From: a virus
Direction: 5' to 3' (one strand)
Length of the DNA: 43,520 nucleotides
IMG/VR virus record: IMGVR_UViG_3300005842_000020
Location: 1 to 43,520 of that record
Positions 1 to 10,600 of this stretch are shown piece after piece. Each line of letters starts with the position of its first letter. Position 1 is the stretch's first letter. The translations under genes were made by a program, and so were the position numbers. The notes below the pieces were generated by a model. The model did no database searches and was not told the origin of the DNA. It saw only the letters and a program-made list of their open reading frames with translations.

Positions 1-721
1 CAGTGCCGTTTGTTGCCATCTGTATAGTATCACCTGAAGCAACTGATATAGACGCGCTTGCAATAGTGGTAGGTGTATAGGCCAGCATTTGCTTTAGCGT
101 CAGGGTAGTGGAAGTAATTTCTGTATAGATATAATTGCCGTCATCGGTAAAGCGAACGATGAAACGATTATAGCCGCTCACATCGGTAACCACAACGCCA
201 CTCACCTGGTTATTAATCCCTGCACCGGAGAGTATACGGTAAATACCATCTTTCGTATTGTCCGTTGTGCTGGCTACGCCATTGGCACCACTGGAATAAG
301 CAGAAGTATAGACAGGCGCACTCGCTTCTTTTACCCAACTGGATGAACCCGTGTTACTCGGTGTATGACCATTTAGGTCTGAAGCTGTATAAGTAAACCT
401 TTCATCGAGTACTATCTGATTGCCTGCAGTGGTGGTCGTTCTCTTTAATATGTCGGTTAACCGGTTGGTAAAAGCAGTTCCCGGCGCACCTTTAATACTG
501 TCCACAATCGGATCTGAAGATCCGACCAATGCCAACAAAGAATCTATAATCTTTTTAGTAAGTACCGCATTGGGGCTGGCGATTGTATAGTTTGGAGGCG
601 TTTGCAGAATTACCTCTGTGCCGCGCATGGTATCTTTAACATTGGGGTAACCGATACTTCTGTTTTGCGCGACTGCTGCAACGCTTGCGAATACGAATAA
701 AAAAAGAAATATTTTTTTCAT
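1..721 (-). CDS. Secreted-type tail/adhesion protein, partial (3' end outside window)
   Basis: The reading frame starts at 721 and is open to base 1 without a stop, so about 240 residues of a longer protein are visible. It begins with a clear Sec signal peptide (MKKIFLFLFVFASVAAVAQ, with an A-x-A-Q cleavage site typical of Bacteroidota). The rest is Thr/Ser/Asn-rich and looks like beta structure, with no motif I can name. It lies 11 bases downstream of another signal-peptide-bearing fibre gene and is the last visible gene of the tail operon. I infer a receptor-binding or fibre-associated protein. A signal peptide is odd for a protein that should assemble into virions in the cytoplasm. Confidence 0.75.
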   Translation of the reverse strand, partial: MKKIFLFLFVFASVAAVAQNRSIGYPNVKDTMRGTEVILQTPPNYTIASPNAVLTKKIIDSLLALVGSSDPIVDSIKGAPGTAFTNRLTDILKRTTTTAGNQIVLDERFTYTASDLNGHTPSNTGSSSWVKEASAPVYTSAYSSGANGVASTTDNTKDGIYRILSGAGINNQVSGVVVTDVSGYNRFIVRFTDDGNYIYTEITSTTLTLKQMLAYTPTTIASASISVASGDTIQMATNGT

Positions 722-732
722 AATATAAATAG

Positions 733-3102
733 TTAATAAAGTCGTTCTTCCATCATTGAATATCCGCCGGGATAGGTTTCATTTACTACTGGCTGCGAAG
801 CGGTTACATGCACCACGTTTGTACTGGCCCTTACAATGTCAACCGTGATTGTTCCCAATGCAATTGGTATAGAGAAATAAGCGATACCCGCCGGGAATGT
901 GGTACCTGACAATGTGCTGTTAATTCTTATCTGCGCAGGAGCCGATAAATAACACGCCACACTGATTGAATCGAAAACAGGTATTAAACCCGCTGTACTC
1001 CATGCAGGGGTATTTGTGTATGGTGTGCCGCTCCAAAATGTAGCGTCAATATCAGACCTGCCAGAATACAAAGCGGGTATTGTGGTAGTATGCGGCGAAC
1101 CGCGCAGGTGCATCGCGTACTTGATGTACACCTGATCGGCCGCTGGCATTGTTATCGTTGACTGCTTATTTAAAAACGCATTGATAAACGGCTTTATAAA
1201 ACCATTAACCCCCGCATGCGTAGCCGCTGGGAATGTTGAGATGTTGGGGCCAATATTGGAGTGAATGGTAAGCTTTGGTATATGCGACAGCCCCGGCAAT
1301 TCCTCATACATCTGAACCGTACGGCTCATGTAAGATCTTTCCTTTCCATCGTTTGCCGTGGTCTCAACAATACCGTCGGGCCGCATGGTAGTATCAAGGG
1401 CAAGTATGGCGTATAACTGCTGCGCCAATTGCTGCCATGTGTAACCAGTGTTTTGGGCGCTGGTATAGTCGAAATTAATACCGGAGAATGCCAGCTTACC
1501 GCGATGGCGGGAAACAGTATCCATTATATTATTTTCTGTAATCACCTGCGCAACGGCGGTGGCATTGTTACTTGTCCCTTTGTCGACCGCAAAATTTACA
1601 GAACCTTGTATGGTGTAATTATTATAGATGTAATTGGCAGCGCCGGATTCTAAAATGTTGCCCTGGTATTGATTGTACCCGCCACTTCCATTGCTCTGAG
1701 GATATAACATTGACGCAACAATATTTAACTTGCTGGTATCAATACCCGCAGCTATAATTGTCGAATAAGTGTTATTTAAATTAGGTTGGGTGAAATAATA
1801 AACAAAAAATGTTGACCGGCCATTTATTTTTAAAATAGCCGGGTGGTTAATCAGGTCTATGATCATCGCTGCTAAGTCTGCATAGTGCCCGCCTACAACC
1901 CCCGGTGCAACTTTCAATCCTTCCAGCGCCGCCGTATCCATGAACATTCTATTCTGCGCTATATAGTCAACGGAAGAATGGTCATAATAATCTGAATACA
2001 GCCAAACAAAATTCTTTCCTTCGACTTGCATTAAGGTATCGATAAGAGCTTTGCGTGAAGGGTATGTCTGGTTAAGATCATAGGTCATTAAGTGCGAGCC
2101 ATAATACATGGTGCGGCCGCCAGATCCACCACCGCCTGATGCGAGTGAAGGATATAAGTCAAAGCTCCATTTCCAAACTGTATTTAAAGAATCGTATACG
2201 CCTCTGATGCGGGTTTCTTCTCCAACTCCAGATGCCCAGGCAAAATCCCCCGGTAGCTTGTCGGGGAAATTGGTAAAGTAAGTACCCGCTACATCGTGTA
2301 TAATATGAAGGGTTAATCTTGAATTTTGTCTCAGGTTGCTGAATGAAATAGCCCCATTATATCCTAAGTGCACCGTTTGTTCAACGCCATTGTTTATGTT
2401 AAAATTAGTCGTACTTGTCTGTGTCACTGAAAAAGAAGCGTCATTACCTGGAATGGCAGTAACAGTAAAAGATGGATTGCTGCCTATCTGTTGAGGCGTG
2501 CCACCATTTATTTGAATAGTGTTAGTGACTGCAGCAGCACCTAAATTGGTTCTTGCTGTGGCAGCATTGGCTATGTCTGATAAATTATTGCTTATGCCCA
2601 GTTTTGTACCTATAGCATTTGCCTGCGCCGTGCTGACAGGCTTATTTACATCGCTGGTATTGTCTACCAGATTTAAGCTTAATAATCCTTTTACTGTTGA
2701 AGGGCTTTGCTGTGTTCCATCTCCAACTAAAATTTTTGTATTATCACCGGGCGGAGAATAGCCGCCACCGGGGCCGCCTTGTGATTTAAGGGTATCCCAT
2801 CTTAAAACGCCACTGCGAACACTCCAGATAAATGCTGTGTTTTTAAAAGTAGCGATTGTGCCGGTGTCCCTTATAGCTAACCTAATCGAAGTGTCTGTCC
2901 TTGTTTTTACACCATTCACGAATTCGCCAAACTTCCAGGTAAAACCACCGCTGGAAAGTATAGCGATGTGCGTAGATGTGGTGTCTACAAATTGCGCATT
3001 TGCGTAAGTTGAGAAAAGAACCAGGGAAGTTAAACAGAGAGCCAGATAGTTATTCCGGAATCTCTTAATCTTCCCCGGCTTTTCAGTAGCCGGAATTTTC
3101 AT
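733..3102 (-). CDS. Tail fibre with signal peptide and GH71/GH99-like domain
   Basis: A 789-residue modular protein. Residues 1-36 form a Sec signal peptide (basic KIKRFRNN stretch, hydrophobic core, cleavage after ANA). Residues about 121-190 hold tail-fibre repeats of the type LVDNTSDVNKPVSTAQ and NLSDIANAATARTNLG, common in phage fibres. A Gly/Ser linker (ASGGGGSGGR, 321-330) leads into a domain of roughly 300 residues. Its pattern (HPAILKINGRSTFFVYY and preceding text) resembles the TIM-barrel alpha-glucanase/mannanase-like families GH71/GH99, so it may cut capsule or exopolysaccharide. The C-terminal 150 residues look like a beta-sandwich. The fibre repeats are firm; the glycosidase assignment is by eye and uncertain. 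Confidence 0.75.
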   Translation of the reverse strand: MKIPATEKPGKIKRFRNNYLALCLTSLVLFSTYANAQFVDTTSTHIAILSSGGFTWKFGEFVNGVKTRTDTSIRLAIRDTGTIATFKNTAFIWSVRSGVLRWDTLKSQGGPGGGYSPPGDNTKILVGDGTQQSPSTVKGLLSLNLVDNTSDVNKPVSTAQANAIGTKLGISNNLSDIANAATARTNLGAAAVTNTIQINGGTPQQIGSNPSFTVTAIPGNDASFSVTQTSTTNFNINNGVEQTVHLGYNGAISFSNLRQNSRLTLHIIHDVAGTYFTNFPDKLPGDFAWASGVGEETRIRGVYDSLNTVWKWSFDLYPSLASGGGGSGGRTMYYGSHLMTYDLNQTYPSRKALIDTLMQVEGKNFVWLYSDYYDHSSVDYIAQNRMFMDTAALEGLKVAPGVVGGHYADLAAMIIDLINHPAILKINGRSTFFVYYFTQPNLNNTYSTIIAAGIDTSKLNIVASMLYPQSNGSGGYNQYQGNILESGAANYIYNNYTIQGSVNFAVDKGTSNNATAVAQVITENNIMDTVSRHRGKLAFSGINFDYTSAQNTGYTWQQLAQQLYAILALDTTMRPDGIVETTANDGKERSYMSRTVQMYEELPGLSHIPKLTIHSNIGPNISTFPAATHAGVNGFIKPFINAFLNKQSTITMPAADQVYIKYAMHLRGSPHTTTIPALYSGRSDIDATFWSGTPYTNTPAWSTAGLIPVFDSISVACYLSAPAQIRINSTLSGTTFPAGIAYFSIPIALGTITVDIVRASTNVVHVTASQPVVNETYPGGYSMMEERLY

Positions 3103-3143
3103 GTTATCAAAATTAATTTTATTTTCAAACTTTTCTGAAATTA

Positions 3144-4565
3144 TTATACCCTACGTAAATACACAACGCCGATATTTCTTACCCTGTTCTCATTTGAAAT
3201 AGCGCCGCCTGCGATAATATTTTTGCCCGTCAATTGTGATGCTGATTCGTACCCGCCACCCGTAGCGTTTAAGCCAAGCCCTCCGCCTGTAACGCCCACC
3301 TTTCTTTTTACAAATAGTTTCAGCGGATCGTTTACGCCACCCGTTTGTACGTCATCTGCCGGATGCTGGTGTGGGCCTACCTGTTCTGGTTGCGAACCGC
3401 CGGGGAAATCGTAGGTTCTTGTGGTGTCGCTTCCTAATCCGACGAATTTTTGCAAACCTCTTTCTGTCCAGCTTTGCGTATTGGGCATGCGCATTTTTTT
3501 TGAGGTGTTAGATACATAGAATAATCCCTCTTTTCCGGCATCATGCGCAAATCCACCACTGGTTATTGATGACTCCAATGCCGAAACCCAGTTATTTACA
3601 GGCTGCGCAATCACCCATTGATAAATGCGCGGGTAATCATCACCATCTATTAATTGTCCGTTTTCTGGCAGCGTATTGGGGTGTAATAGCGAAGTGCCGG
3701 CAAAACGCTCTCCTACATGAAGCATTCCAGGTACTTCGGTAATTATTTCAAAAGAACTACCCTGTTTTTCAATCCACGCCGCCTCACCTTTTCCGAGTGT
3801 AAATTCCTGCCAGGTCGTTCCGTTCAATATTATAGTGTCGGATCCTTGTGAGATTATTTTTGTCTGTATTTGGCTGCCGTTTTGCGTAGTGAGGTAAAAA
3901 TAATCGCCGTCCAGTAGTGAAGAAATAACAGGCAATGTCAATACTAACCGCGAACCACTTCCTTTACATCTTACCCGGCCATTTTTTTGGGTTGAGGATA
4001 GTGTAGTATTGGTCGTTACCTCTGTTACTTTTTTATACGGATTGCCTGATACCGAAGGCGGCAGGGCTTGCGAATAATCAATATCAATGCTGAATGTTTC
4101 TCCATCACTGTAATTCCTGCCATTTTCCAGTTGCACTCCACCCCCGGCTATTAAAGTGTACTCTGTAAGTGGTTCAAGAAAACGGTATCCTTCCTGAAAT
4201 ACGCCGCTGATATTAACGCCGTCTAAATAAGGGTCAATTAATTGATTTTGCCCGGCAACAGGATCAATCGGGCGCGGGCCGCCACCTTTGTAAAATCTTT
4301 TTTCACTGATTATCCTGTTATTAACAATATCGACTTCATAAATAACGAGCAATACACCCAGCGCAACACCGTCGGGGCTTTCGCGATAGTCAAAAAATGC
4401 CGGTTCCGCATTTAATCCGGTAAATACAATGTTTCTGTTTGATGGTTGCGGCCCTGGGAAATTCTGACTTGCGGCTACGACCGTAGGATCTGAAGCATAC
4501 CTCACATTCACCAGTAAATAACCGGTGATACCAACCATCCCAATGCCTATTTGTACTGTTGCCAT
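3144..4565 (-). CDS. Tail collar-type fibre protein
   Basis: 473 residues. The N-terminal 170 residues look like fibronectin-III-type beta structure. The middle (about 180-275) holds a short beta domain (TLSSTQKNGRVRCKGSGSRL region). Residues about 280-380 resemble the phage tail collar domain (LLHPNTLPENGQLIDGDDYP, then MRMPNTQSW). The C-terminus has a PHQHP motif (H399, H401) in a glycine-rich segment ending in IGVVYLRRV, as in short tail fibres where an HxH pair binds metal in the trimer tip. It sits one base from the next upstream gene, inside the tail-tip cluster. A receptor-binding fibre is the likely role; the exact receptor cannot be read. Confidence 0.75.
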   Translation of the reverse strand: MATVQIGIGMVGITGYLLVNVRYASDPTVVAASQNFPGPQPSNRNIVFTGLNAEPAFFDYRESPDGVALGVLLVIYEVDIVNNRIISEKRFYKGGGPRPIDPVAGQNQLIDPYLDGVNISGVFQEGYRFLEPLTEYTLIAGGGVQLENGRNYSDGETFSIDIDYSQALPPSVSGNPYKKVTEVTTNTTLSSTQKNGRVRCKGSGSRLVLTLPVISSLLDGDYFYLTTQNGSQIQTKIISQGSDTIILNGTTWQEFTLGKGEAAWIEKQGSSFEIITEVPGMLHVGERFAGTSLLHPNTLPENGQLIDGDDYPRIYQWVIAQPVNNWVSALESSITSGGFAHDAGKEGLFYVSNTSKKMRMPNTQSWTERGLQKFVGLGSDTTRTYDFPGGSQPEQVGPHQHPADDVQTGGVNDPLKLFVKRKVGVTGGGLGLNATGGGYESASQLTGKNIIAGGAISNENRVRNIGVVYLRRV

Positions 4566-4566
4566 T

Positions 4567-5514
4567 TTATGGTTCTTTTGATAGTATTGTTACAATATTG
4601 GTTCCGCCGCTTTCTGCCAAATCACCAAAGAAGCCAGCATTTACCACATGAACAGCCATCAGCTTTTTATTCGGGTCTGCGTCTGTTCTGATTATTTTGC
4701 TGCCCCTGTTTATTCCTTCCCTTATTATTCGGGTGATGCCGTACAATGGGTAATTATCTTCTGTTTTTATTTCGGCCTTACTATCTCCACCCTTTGCATA
4801 AGACTTGCCGTCAATTGTGACGTTATTACATGTCCAGATATTACTCTGCAGGTCGTCAACCGATTCGGGCACGCCTTCTTCATTACCAATCACCAGCGGA
4901 TAAGAGCGTGTTGCTTTGGAGGATAATAAATAAGGGTTAAGCAACTGATCATCATAAATTGTATCCTGACTGCCGGTAATGAGTTTACCAAATTGGCATT
5001 CCAGCCGGGCAGAGAAAATAATGCCCGTTTCAAAAATTACATCGCCATGATACCGACTATTACTATATTCAAAAAGCTTTGTATCGGGATGGCTAACCTC
5101 CACGTCAAAGCAATCGGTATCCAGGTAAACCAATCCGCTTGCAAGGGTCATGGTGAGTATATAACAATCACCAGGCGGAACAGCGGCCAGTGATATTTCG
5201 GCCTCATATGCGAATTTTCCCGGTTGGTATTTGTTGGCCAGCTTTTGAGTGGCTAAAACGGTTGTTCCGGGAACCACGCCATTTGCTCCTACTACATCAA
5301 TTTGTATAGGGTCGAAATTGCTTTCAAACTGTAACCTTATAGTATCATTGGTCTGCCATTTGCGACAATACCCGGCGGGTTCCTCCCAATTATGAATGGT
5401 TTTTTTATATGGGTAGTCATTCCACATCTTTGAGTGATAAGACGGGTTGTCCGTAAGGCGCTCGAAAAAGCGCATTGGATTTAAGTCAGAAATATACAGT
5501 TCATTATTAGCCAT
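4567..5514 (-). CDS. Tail-tip structural protein, unknown function
   Basis: 315 residues, beta-rich, with no signal peptide or membrane segment. I do not recognise a named domain. The N-terminal half reads like two small beta-sandwich modules (substrate-type aromatics, IRLQFESNFDPIQIDVVG, then YILTMTLASGLVYLDTDCF), as in baseplate or fibre-attachment proteins. It lies between the large tail-tip protein and the collar fibre, with tight spacing (14 and 1 bases), so it belongs to the tail operon. By position it probably connects the tail tip to the fibres. Function is inferred from context only. Confidence 0.65.
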   Translation of the reverse strand: MANNELYISDLNPMRFFERLTDNPSYHSKMWNDYPYKKTIHNWEEPAGYCRKWQTNDTIRLQFESNFDPIQIDVVGANGVVPGTTVLATQKLANKYQPGKFAYEAEISLAAVPPGDCYILTMTLASGLVYLDTDCFDVEVSHPDTKLFEYSNSRYHGDVIFETGIIFSARLECQFGKLITGSQDTIYDDQLLNPYLLSSKATRSYPLVIGNEEGVPESVDDLQSNIWTCNNVTIDGKSYAKGGDSKAEIKTEDNYPLYGITRIIREGINRGSKIIRTDADPNKKLMAVHVVNAGFFGDLAESGGTNIVTILSKEP

Positions 5515-5528
5515 TTATAAAACTTTAT

Positions 5529-7679
5529 TTATCCGAAATAGTCAATTAGATGCGTAAAATCCGTATCCGGCCCAAAGAGCATTTGAAAAACCTGTTCTTT
5601 TCCTGATTCCGGATCGGCACCGTTTTTTATTGGTAAAAATTTATACTGAAACCCGTCAATTGTTCCGCGCAATGTCTTTTTTGGGTTTGCTTCAATCATC
5701 TGCAAAAAATTGTCATCTACTATTACCGTGGCTTCACACATCACAGGTAAAAAATACCGGTGATTTAAATCTGCAATCAACACATCGGCATCTTCATCAA
5801 CTACCCTTTGACCCGGTACGCTTACCACTACTTCGCCATTCTTATCCTGCGTTGTCCAGACAATTTTTTTACTATCCAACCAATAAAGGCAGGATTTCAG
5901 GAAGTTTTCTTTCCTGAATAGACATTGTTTCGGCGATAGCTTCAGGTTAAAAACGCTTTGCGGCATCAATAGTCCTGTAGCATATGCGTTGAGTGTTCTG
6001 TCCACTTTATATACCGTTTCAAAAACCGCCGGAATTACCGGACCCGCGGAAATAACTTCTGTAGCATCTTTAAGATGGACAGCAAATAGGTTATCATCAT
6101 ATTCGCTGTCCGTTGTTGGCTTTCCATCAAGTGTTATCCTTAAAAACTCGAGTCCGTAGCAATCCGCCCGGATAGTTCCTACAAAATCTTTTGCTGTACC
6201 GCGACTTATGGGTGTTTTATATTCTTGCGTAGTATTAAATTCCTGCCGGCCGTTCACATTTTCATATTTTTCATTCGGATAACCGATTTTCACGCTTGGC
6301 GGCTGCCAATCAGTAGCGGGTGTTATTTTTACGTCCGAAAGCACACCCATATCATAGTAATCGTTCCAGTCAATCATATCCTCTTTTAGTTCGAGGTACA
6401 CCACTTTGTCAATTACATACAGTCCACAGTCAAAATTTGTATCAACGAGCCCCCAAAAGTCTTTCCAGGTGATTTTTACATTTGGATTTGGTAACAAGCG
6501 GATGCAGTCAACTGAGGTAATAGCAATCCGGAAACCGGGTTTTGATAAAAGGCTTGATTGTAGGGCATATTCACCATTGGTCAATGAACCGATTATCCTT
6601 TTTCCGATATCCAACAGATCAAATCCTTTAATAAATGTTGGCTCTTTTCTGAAATTGTAATCAGCCGTGAATGTTCCGGTATCAATGCTATAATTCCAAT
6701 ACGTAAACGAAGCATTTTGATTGGCCGTCATGTAGGTGATAGCGCGGGCACCGGCTGGTATCGTTACTGTCGCGGTTCCCTGAAAATGCCATTCATGGTT
6801 ATACAGGAAGGCCGGGTCTGTTGTTGTGGGTTCCTGCAGTATTACAAACGTGCTTGCTGTGGCGCTGCTCACAATTTCTAACCGGAATAAAATACGGGTG
6901 GGGTTTACCGGGCCAATGCCATCAGCAAGTTGAGCGGTGAATTTAAAATCCCATTCAACGGTTAATTGTGTAGAATCGGCACCGGGCGATAAAAACCTGA
7001 TACCGCTATTCCAAAGGCTGGCAGCGGAGTTATTCACGCCTTGTGATCTTTCCTGGCTTACACTACCAAGTGAGTCTATCGATTCGGTACTCACCAGGTT
7101 CATAGCAAGCGTATGTGGGCCTATATAACCTATGGCATTGCCATTGTAAATGATAAACGTTGACTTTTGCTTCAGTACCACTCCATCATTGTAAATCCGT
7201 GGCATACCACTTTGATCTGCTGGATAAGTATAAGTAGTTCCTTCATTATCCTTCAGCATCTTACTAAAACCGCCTTCCATGATATTAGCGGTTGTAGTTT
7301 CGCTGGAATGCACAAATTTTGAAAAATCCAGTTCTCCTTTATAAAACTCATCGTAATAAAAAGCGTATTCTGTACTACTAATGAACAGTTTTTGTTCCAT
7401 AATAATCAGCAATAGCCTTGCTTCTGTTCCCTGCAGGTAGAAAACATTTTTTACAATCTTGCCTGCTGTTTCATAGAAGTTAAGGGGAACGGTGAATGAG
7501 CGGTCAATGCCGAAGTATGTAGTATTCCGAACGTTTTGGATAGAAATATCCTGCCAACCGCCGGGCGAAAAGTCCAATATCTTTGGCTGGCCAGTCTTTT
7601 TTACTACATCATTTTCGACATAGTAGAACTGACCGGCCTGCGGATCATAAAGAAAATATATATGATTTGAACCTTGCAT
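5529..7679 (-). CDS. Large tail-tip / hub-associated protein
   Basis: 716 residues, directly downstream of the tape measure gene and overlapping it by one base. This is the slot of the distal tail and hub proteins in siphoviruses. The sequence is beta-rich and Trp/Tyr-rich. The N-terminus starts MQGSNHIYFLYDPQAGQFYY, and the C-terminus includes MCEATVIVDDNFLQMIEANP before a FLPIKNGADP segment, a pattern seen in Bacteroidota phage minor structural proteins. I see no lytic or protease motif. Position and size support a virion tail-tip role. The specific equivalent (Dit or Tal) cannot be fixed by eye. Confidence 0.7.
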   Translation of the reverse strand: MQGSNHIYFLYDPQAGQFYYVENDVVKKTGQPKILDFSPGGWQDISIQNVRNTTYFGIDRSFTVPLNFYETAGKIVKNVFYLQGTEARLLLIIMEQKLFISSTEYAFYYDEFYKGELDFSKFVHSSETTTANIMEGGFSKMLKDNEGTTYTYPADQSGMPRIYNDGVVLKQKSTFIIYNGNAIGYIGPHTLAMNLVSTESIDSLGSVSQERSQGVNNSAASLWNSGIRFLSPGADSTQLTVEWDFKFTAQLADGIGPVNPTRILFRLEIVSSATASTFVILQEPTTTDPAFLYNHEWHFQGTATVTIPAGARAITYMTANQNASFTYWNYSIDTGTFTADYNFRKEPTFIKGFDLLDIGKRIIGSLTNGEYALQSSLLSKPGFRIAITSVDCIRLLPNPNVKITWKDFWGLVDTNFDCGLYVIDKVVYLELKEDMIDWNDYYDMGVLSDVKITPATDWQPPSVKIGYPNEKYENVNGRQEFNTTQEYKTPISRGTAKDFVGTIRADCYGLEFLRITLDGKPTTDSEYDDNLFAVHLKDATEVISAGPVIPAVFETVYKVDRTLNAYATGLLMPQSVFNLKLSPKQCLFRKENFLKSCLYWLDSKKIVWTTQDKNGEVVVSVPGQRVVDEDADVLIADLNHRYFLPVMCEATVIVDDNFLQMIEANPKKTLRGTIDGFQYKFLPIKNGADPESGKEQVFQMLFGPDTDFTHLIDYFG

Positions 7680-10600
7680 TAAAATTTCGTTTGTTGTTCA
7701 ACATATTTCGACCAGCTATCACCCATATTCCACATAGCTTGTAATCCGTTCCGTGTGGCTTTCTGCTGTAATACAGGCTTATCCTTTACCACTTGTGCCA
7801 GATGCCTCAATTCCTTTATTACCCCGTCGTTACTCGTTTCTTTTTGTTGTGGCAGGTTTCTCATAGGCCGTATTGCCATTCGCATAATATCAGCCGGTAG
7901 TCTATCCATGTCTGGATAAACCTTTGTCCCTTTTGGCAGGTCCATTTGTACAGGTGTTGAACCGGTGACAAATCCTTTTCCAGATGGCATGAGTACATAC
8001 TCAGGCTTACCGTGGCCCACCTCAGCCATACCGCCGGGGTGATTTTGTGTACCATGTTTATACTTTGGAATAGGCGTTGCGATGGCTACGGCCAGTTGTG
8101 CTGCTCCCAGTGCCCCTGTAAGTGCCGCCAGTGCGATATTTGCGGGTGTATAAGGCTTGGCGCCCAATGCCCTCACCACGGCCAGTGCCGTTTCTTCAAT
8201 GATATTTGCTATTGTCAGGGCTTTATCGAACCGGGCCTTTTGCTGGTCGAGTTGCCTTTGTTTACGGTCGATTTCTTCTTTTTGGGTTTGGGCCTTGGCG
8301 TTTATTATTGCAATCTTATCGGCCTTATCCGAAGCGGCCTGCGCGGTGGCGTTTACCGCGTCGATTTCTTTTTGTTTGTTGATATCAATCTGATCGGCCT
8401 GATCCTGTAATGCGTTTTTTTGAATATCAATGCCAGCGTCGAAGGCGCCACGTAATACGTCAGCAAACTGCTTTACAAACCCAATGTATTTTTGTAGTCC
8501 GGCTACACGATTCTGAAACTGCTTTTCCCTTTTGGTTTCAGCGTCATCTTCCTCCTTTATTTCCTGTTTTGATGCCGCCAATCTTGCCGCTGCCAATGCT
8601 GCCTCCAAAGCGGTTACATCTTCGCCGTTGGCCTTTCTGAGTGCTATAAGTTTTTCATAATACTTTACATTCTCAGCCAGCGATAACTGAAGAAATTGGG
8701 TTTCTATTTTTAACCGGCGATCATTAAACCCCTGCTCCTGCTTTTCAGTGATAAACCCCTGTTTTTGGCGCAGGGCGGCTTCATCATCATTAACCGAAGT
8801 CAGTAAAATGTCACGGCTTTCTTTGCGGCGGTCAAGTAGTAGGGCATTGTTTTTATCAAGCGCCGCTATCTGCGCCTGAAACGCCGCGTTTGCGGCATCC
8901 AAAAAAGCCTGATTGTCGGCCTTGTCATCAGCTTTTCTTTTCTCCCTCCCTGTTGCAATTATTTTATTGTAATCGCGCTCAAAATCTTCCTGTAGTTTTA
9001 AATCGGCAGCGTTGAAATTATTGTCAATCGTTTCCAGGTCGGCACGTAATTTCCTGCGGGCGTTCTCCCTGGTGTTCGCATTGGCTTTTGGGTCATTCAG
9101 CACGTCGTTGGCGGCGTCCTGCGCTACTTTCTTTTCTTGCGCAACAGATTGTAGTAATAAGTTATACTCCCGGCTGTAGGCATCCTGTCGAAGGCTAGTG
9201 CGCAATCCCAGTTCAACGTTTAAAGACTCCGACACGTCTTTTTCGAGCTGTATAAATCTTTTGGCCGCATCTTCATTTTCCTTGGCATCAAAAGTCTTTA
9301 GGCGAGTAATATTTTTTTCGCCTTCTCCTTTATTCAGATCTTTAAACTTCAATCCCGCAGCGGTGGCGTCAAATATTTCCTGCCTGAGTTTGTCGTATTG
9401 GTCTGCCAATGGCTTTAATGCCTTAGCCTGTTCGGTCAGGTTATTTTTTAACTCAACAAAATTGTTCAGCGTTTTATTATCAAAAAGGCCCTTTGCAATC
9501 TTATTCGGGTCTGCAAGATCAAACGCGCTTTGTATCTGCTTTACCTTATTATTTAAATCTTCCACCACGCGAATCTGCCGGCTGTATGCCACGGTCACTT
9601 TGCCAATATCGCCCTCTAGCTCTTTTAAAATAGCCTGGTTAACGATGGCGTCGGTATATTCATTTACTACTTTGGTGAGGGCTGCAACAGTGGCGGTTTC
9701 TAAAGTCAGATCGCCGAAATAGTTTTTATTGATTTCTTTGAGTTCAGTCAGTGCATTGTTTCTTTCTTTATATGTTTTTGTCTGGTCGGTGACAGCGGCC
9801 GCCAATGCCTGCACACGAACAATACCACCCTGTGCGCCGCCTTCTGCTGCTGATGTTATTTCGCCAATATCCCTGAAACTGTTTACCAGATCCTCCATTT
9901 CCTTTTTATTCTTGGCTATTTTATCGGCAGATTTATCAGCAGTATCATTGAAAAAGCCAAGGCCTTGTGCTGCAAATTTTATTGCCTCAAATCCTGCGAG
10001 GAAAATACCAGATATACCAAGACCGGGAATAATGTTAGCTGCTACACGTAAGAACCCATAGAATTTTCCGATGCCAGAAATCAACCCTCCTGTAGCAACA
10101 TTAGAATCGTTTATACTTTTTGTATAATTACCAACGCTTGAAGCCGTGTTTCCAGACGCAAGGTCTATGTCTTTATAAGCCTGTCTTAAATTAAAAGCAT
10201 TTGCGGCCGCAGCCTTATATGTTGGGTTTTGTTTATCTACAAGCGTTCCTAAAGCCCTTACCCTCTGTTCTGCGTCTTTCGCGGCAATTTGAAGCGTTTC
10301 ATAATCTGTTTCAAGAAGTTCTGCTGCGGCAGCCTCTTTTCTTTCAGCAGCAGCAGCCCTTTCGGCAGCTTTCGCTAATTTTTCTTTTGAGATTACAACG
10401 GCGGCTTCTGATTTTGCCTGCTCAGCAGCCGCCTTCGATTCCTGTTGTTTTGTACGGGCTGATTCGGTAGCCAGCTTTTGCGCTTTCAAATCGACAGCAA
10501 GTAAATCCTCCTTTGATTTTTGAAGGCGGCTTAATTCCCCCTGTAGATCCTTTATCTGCGCAGTAATTTCTTTGGATGAGGAAAGGCCACCCAGGTTAAT

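Noticed and set aside
9198-9722. 174-residue plus-strand frame opposite the tape measure gene
   Set aside because: It mirrors a clear coding sequence, is Ser/Phe-rich as expected from antisense, and has no promoter or neighbours on that strand.
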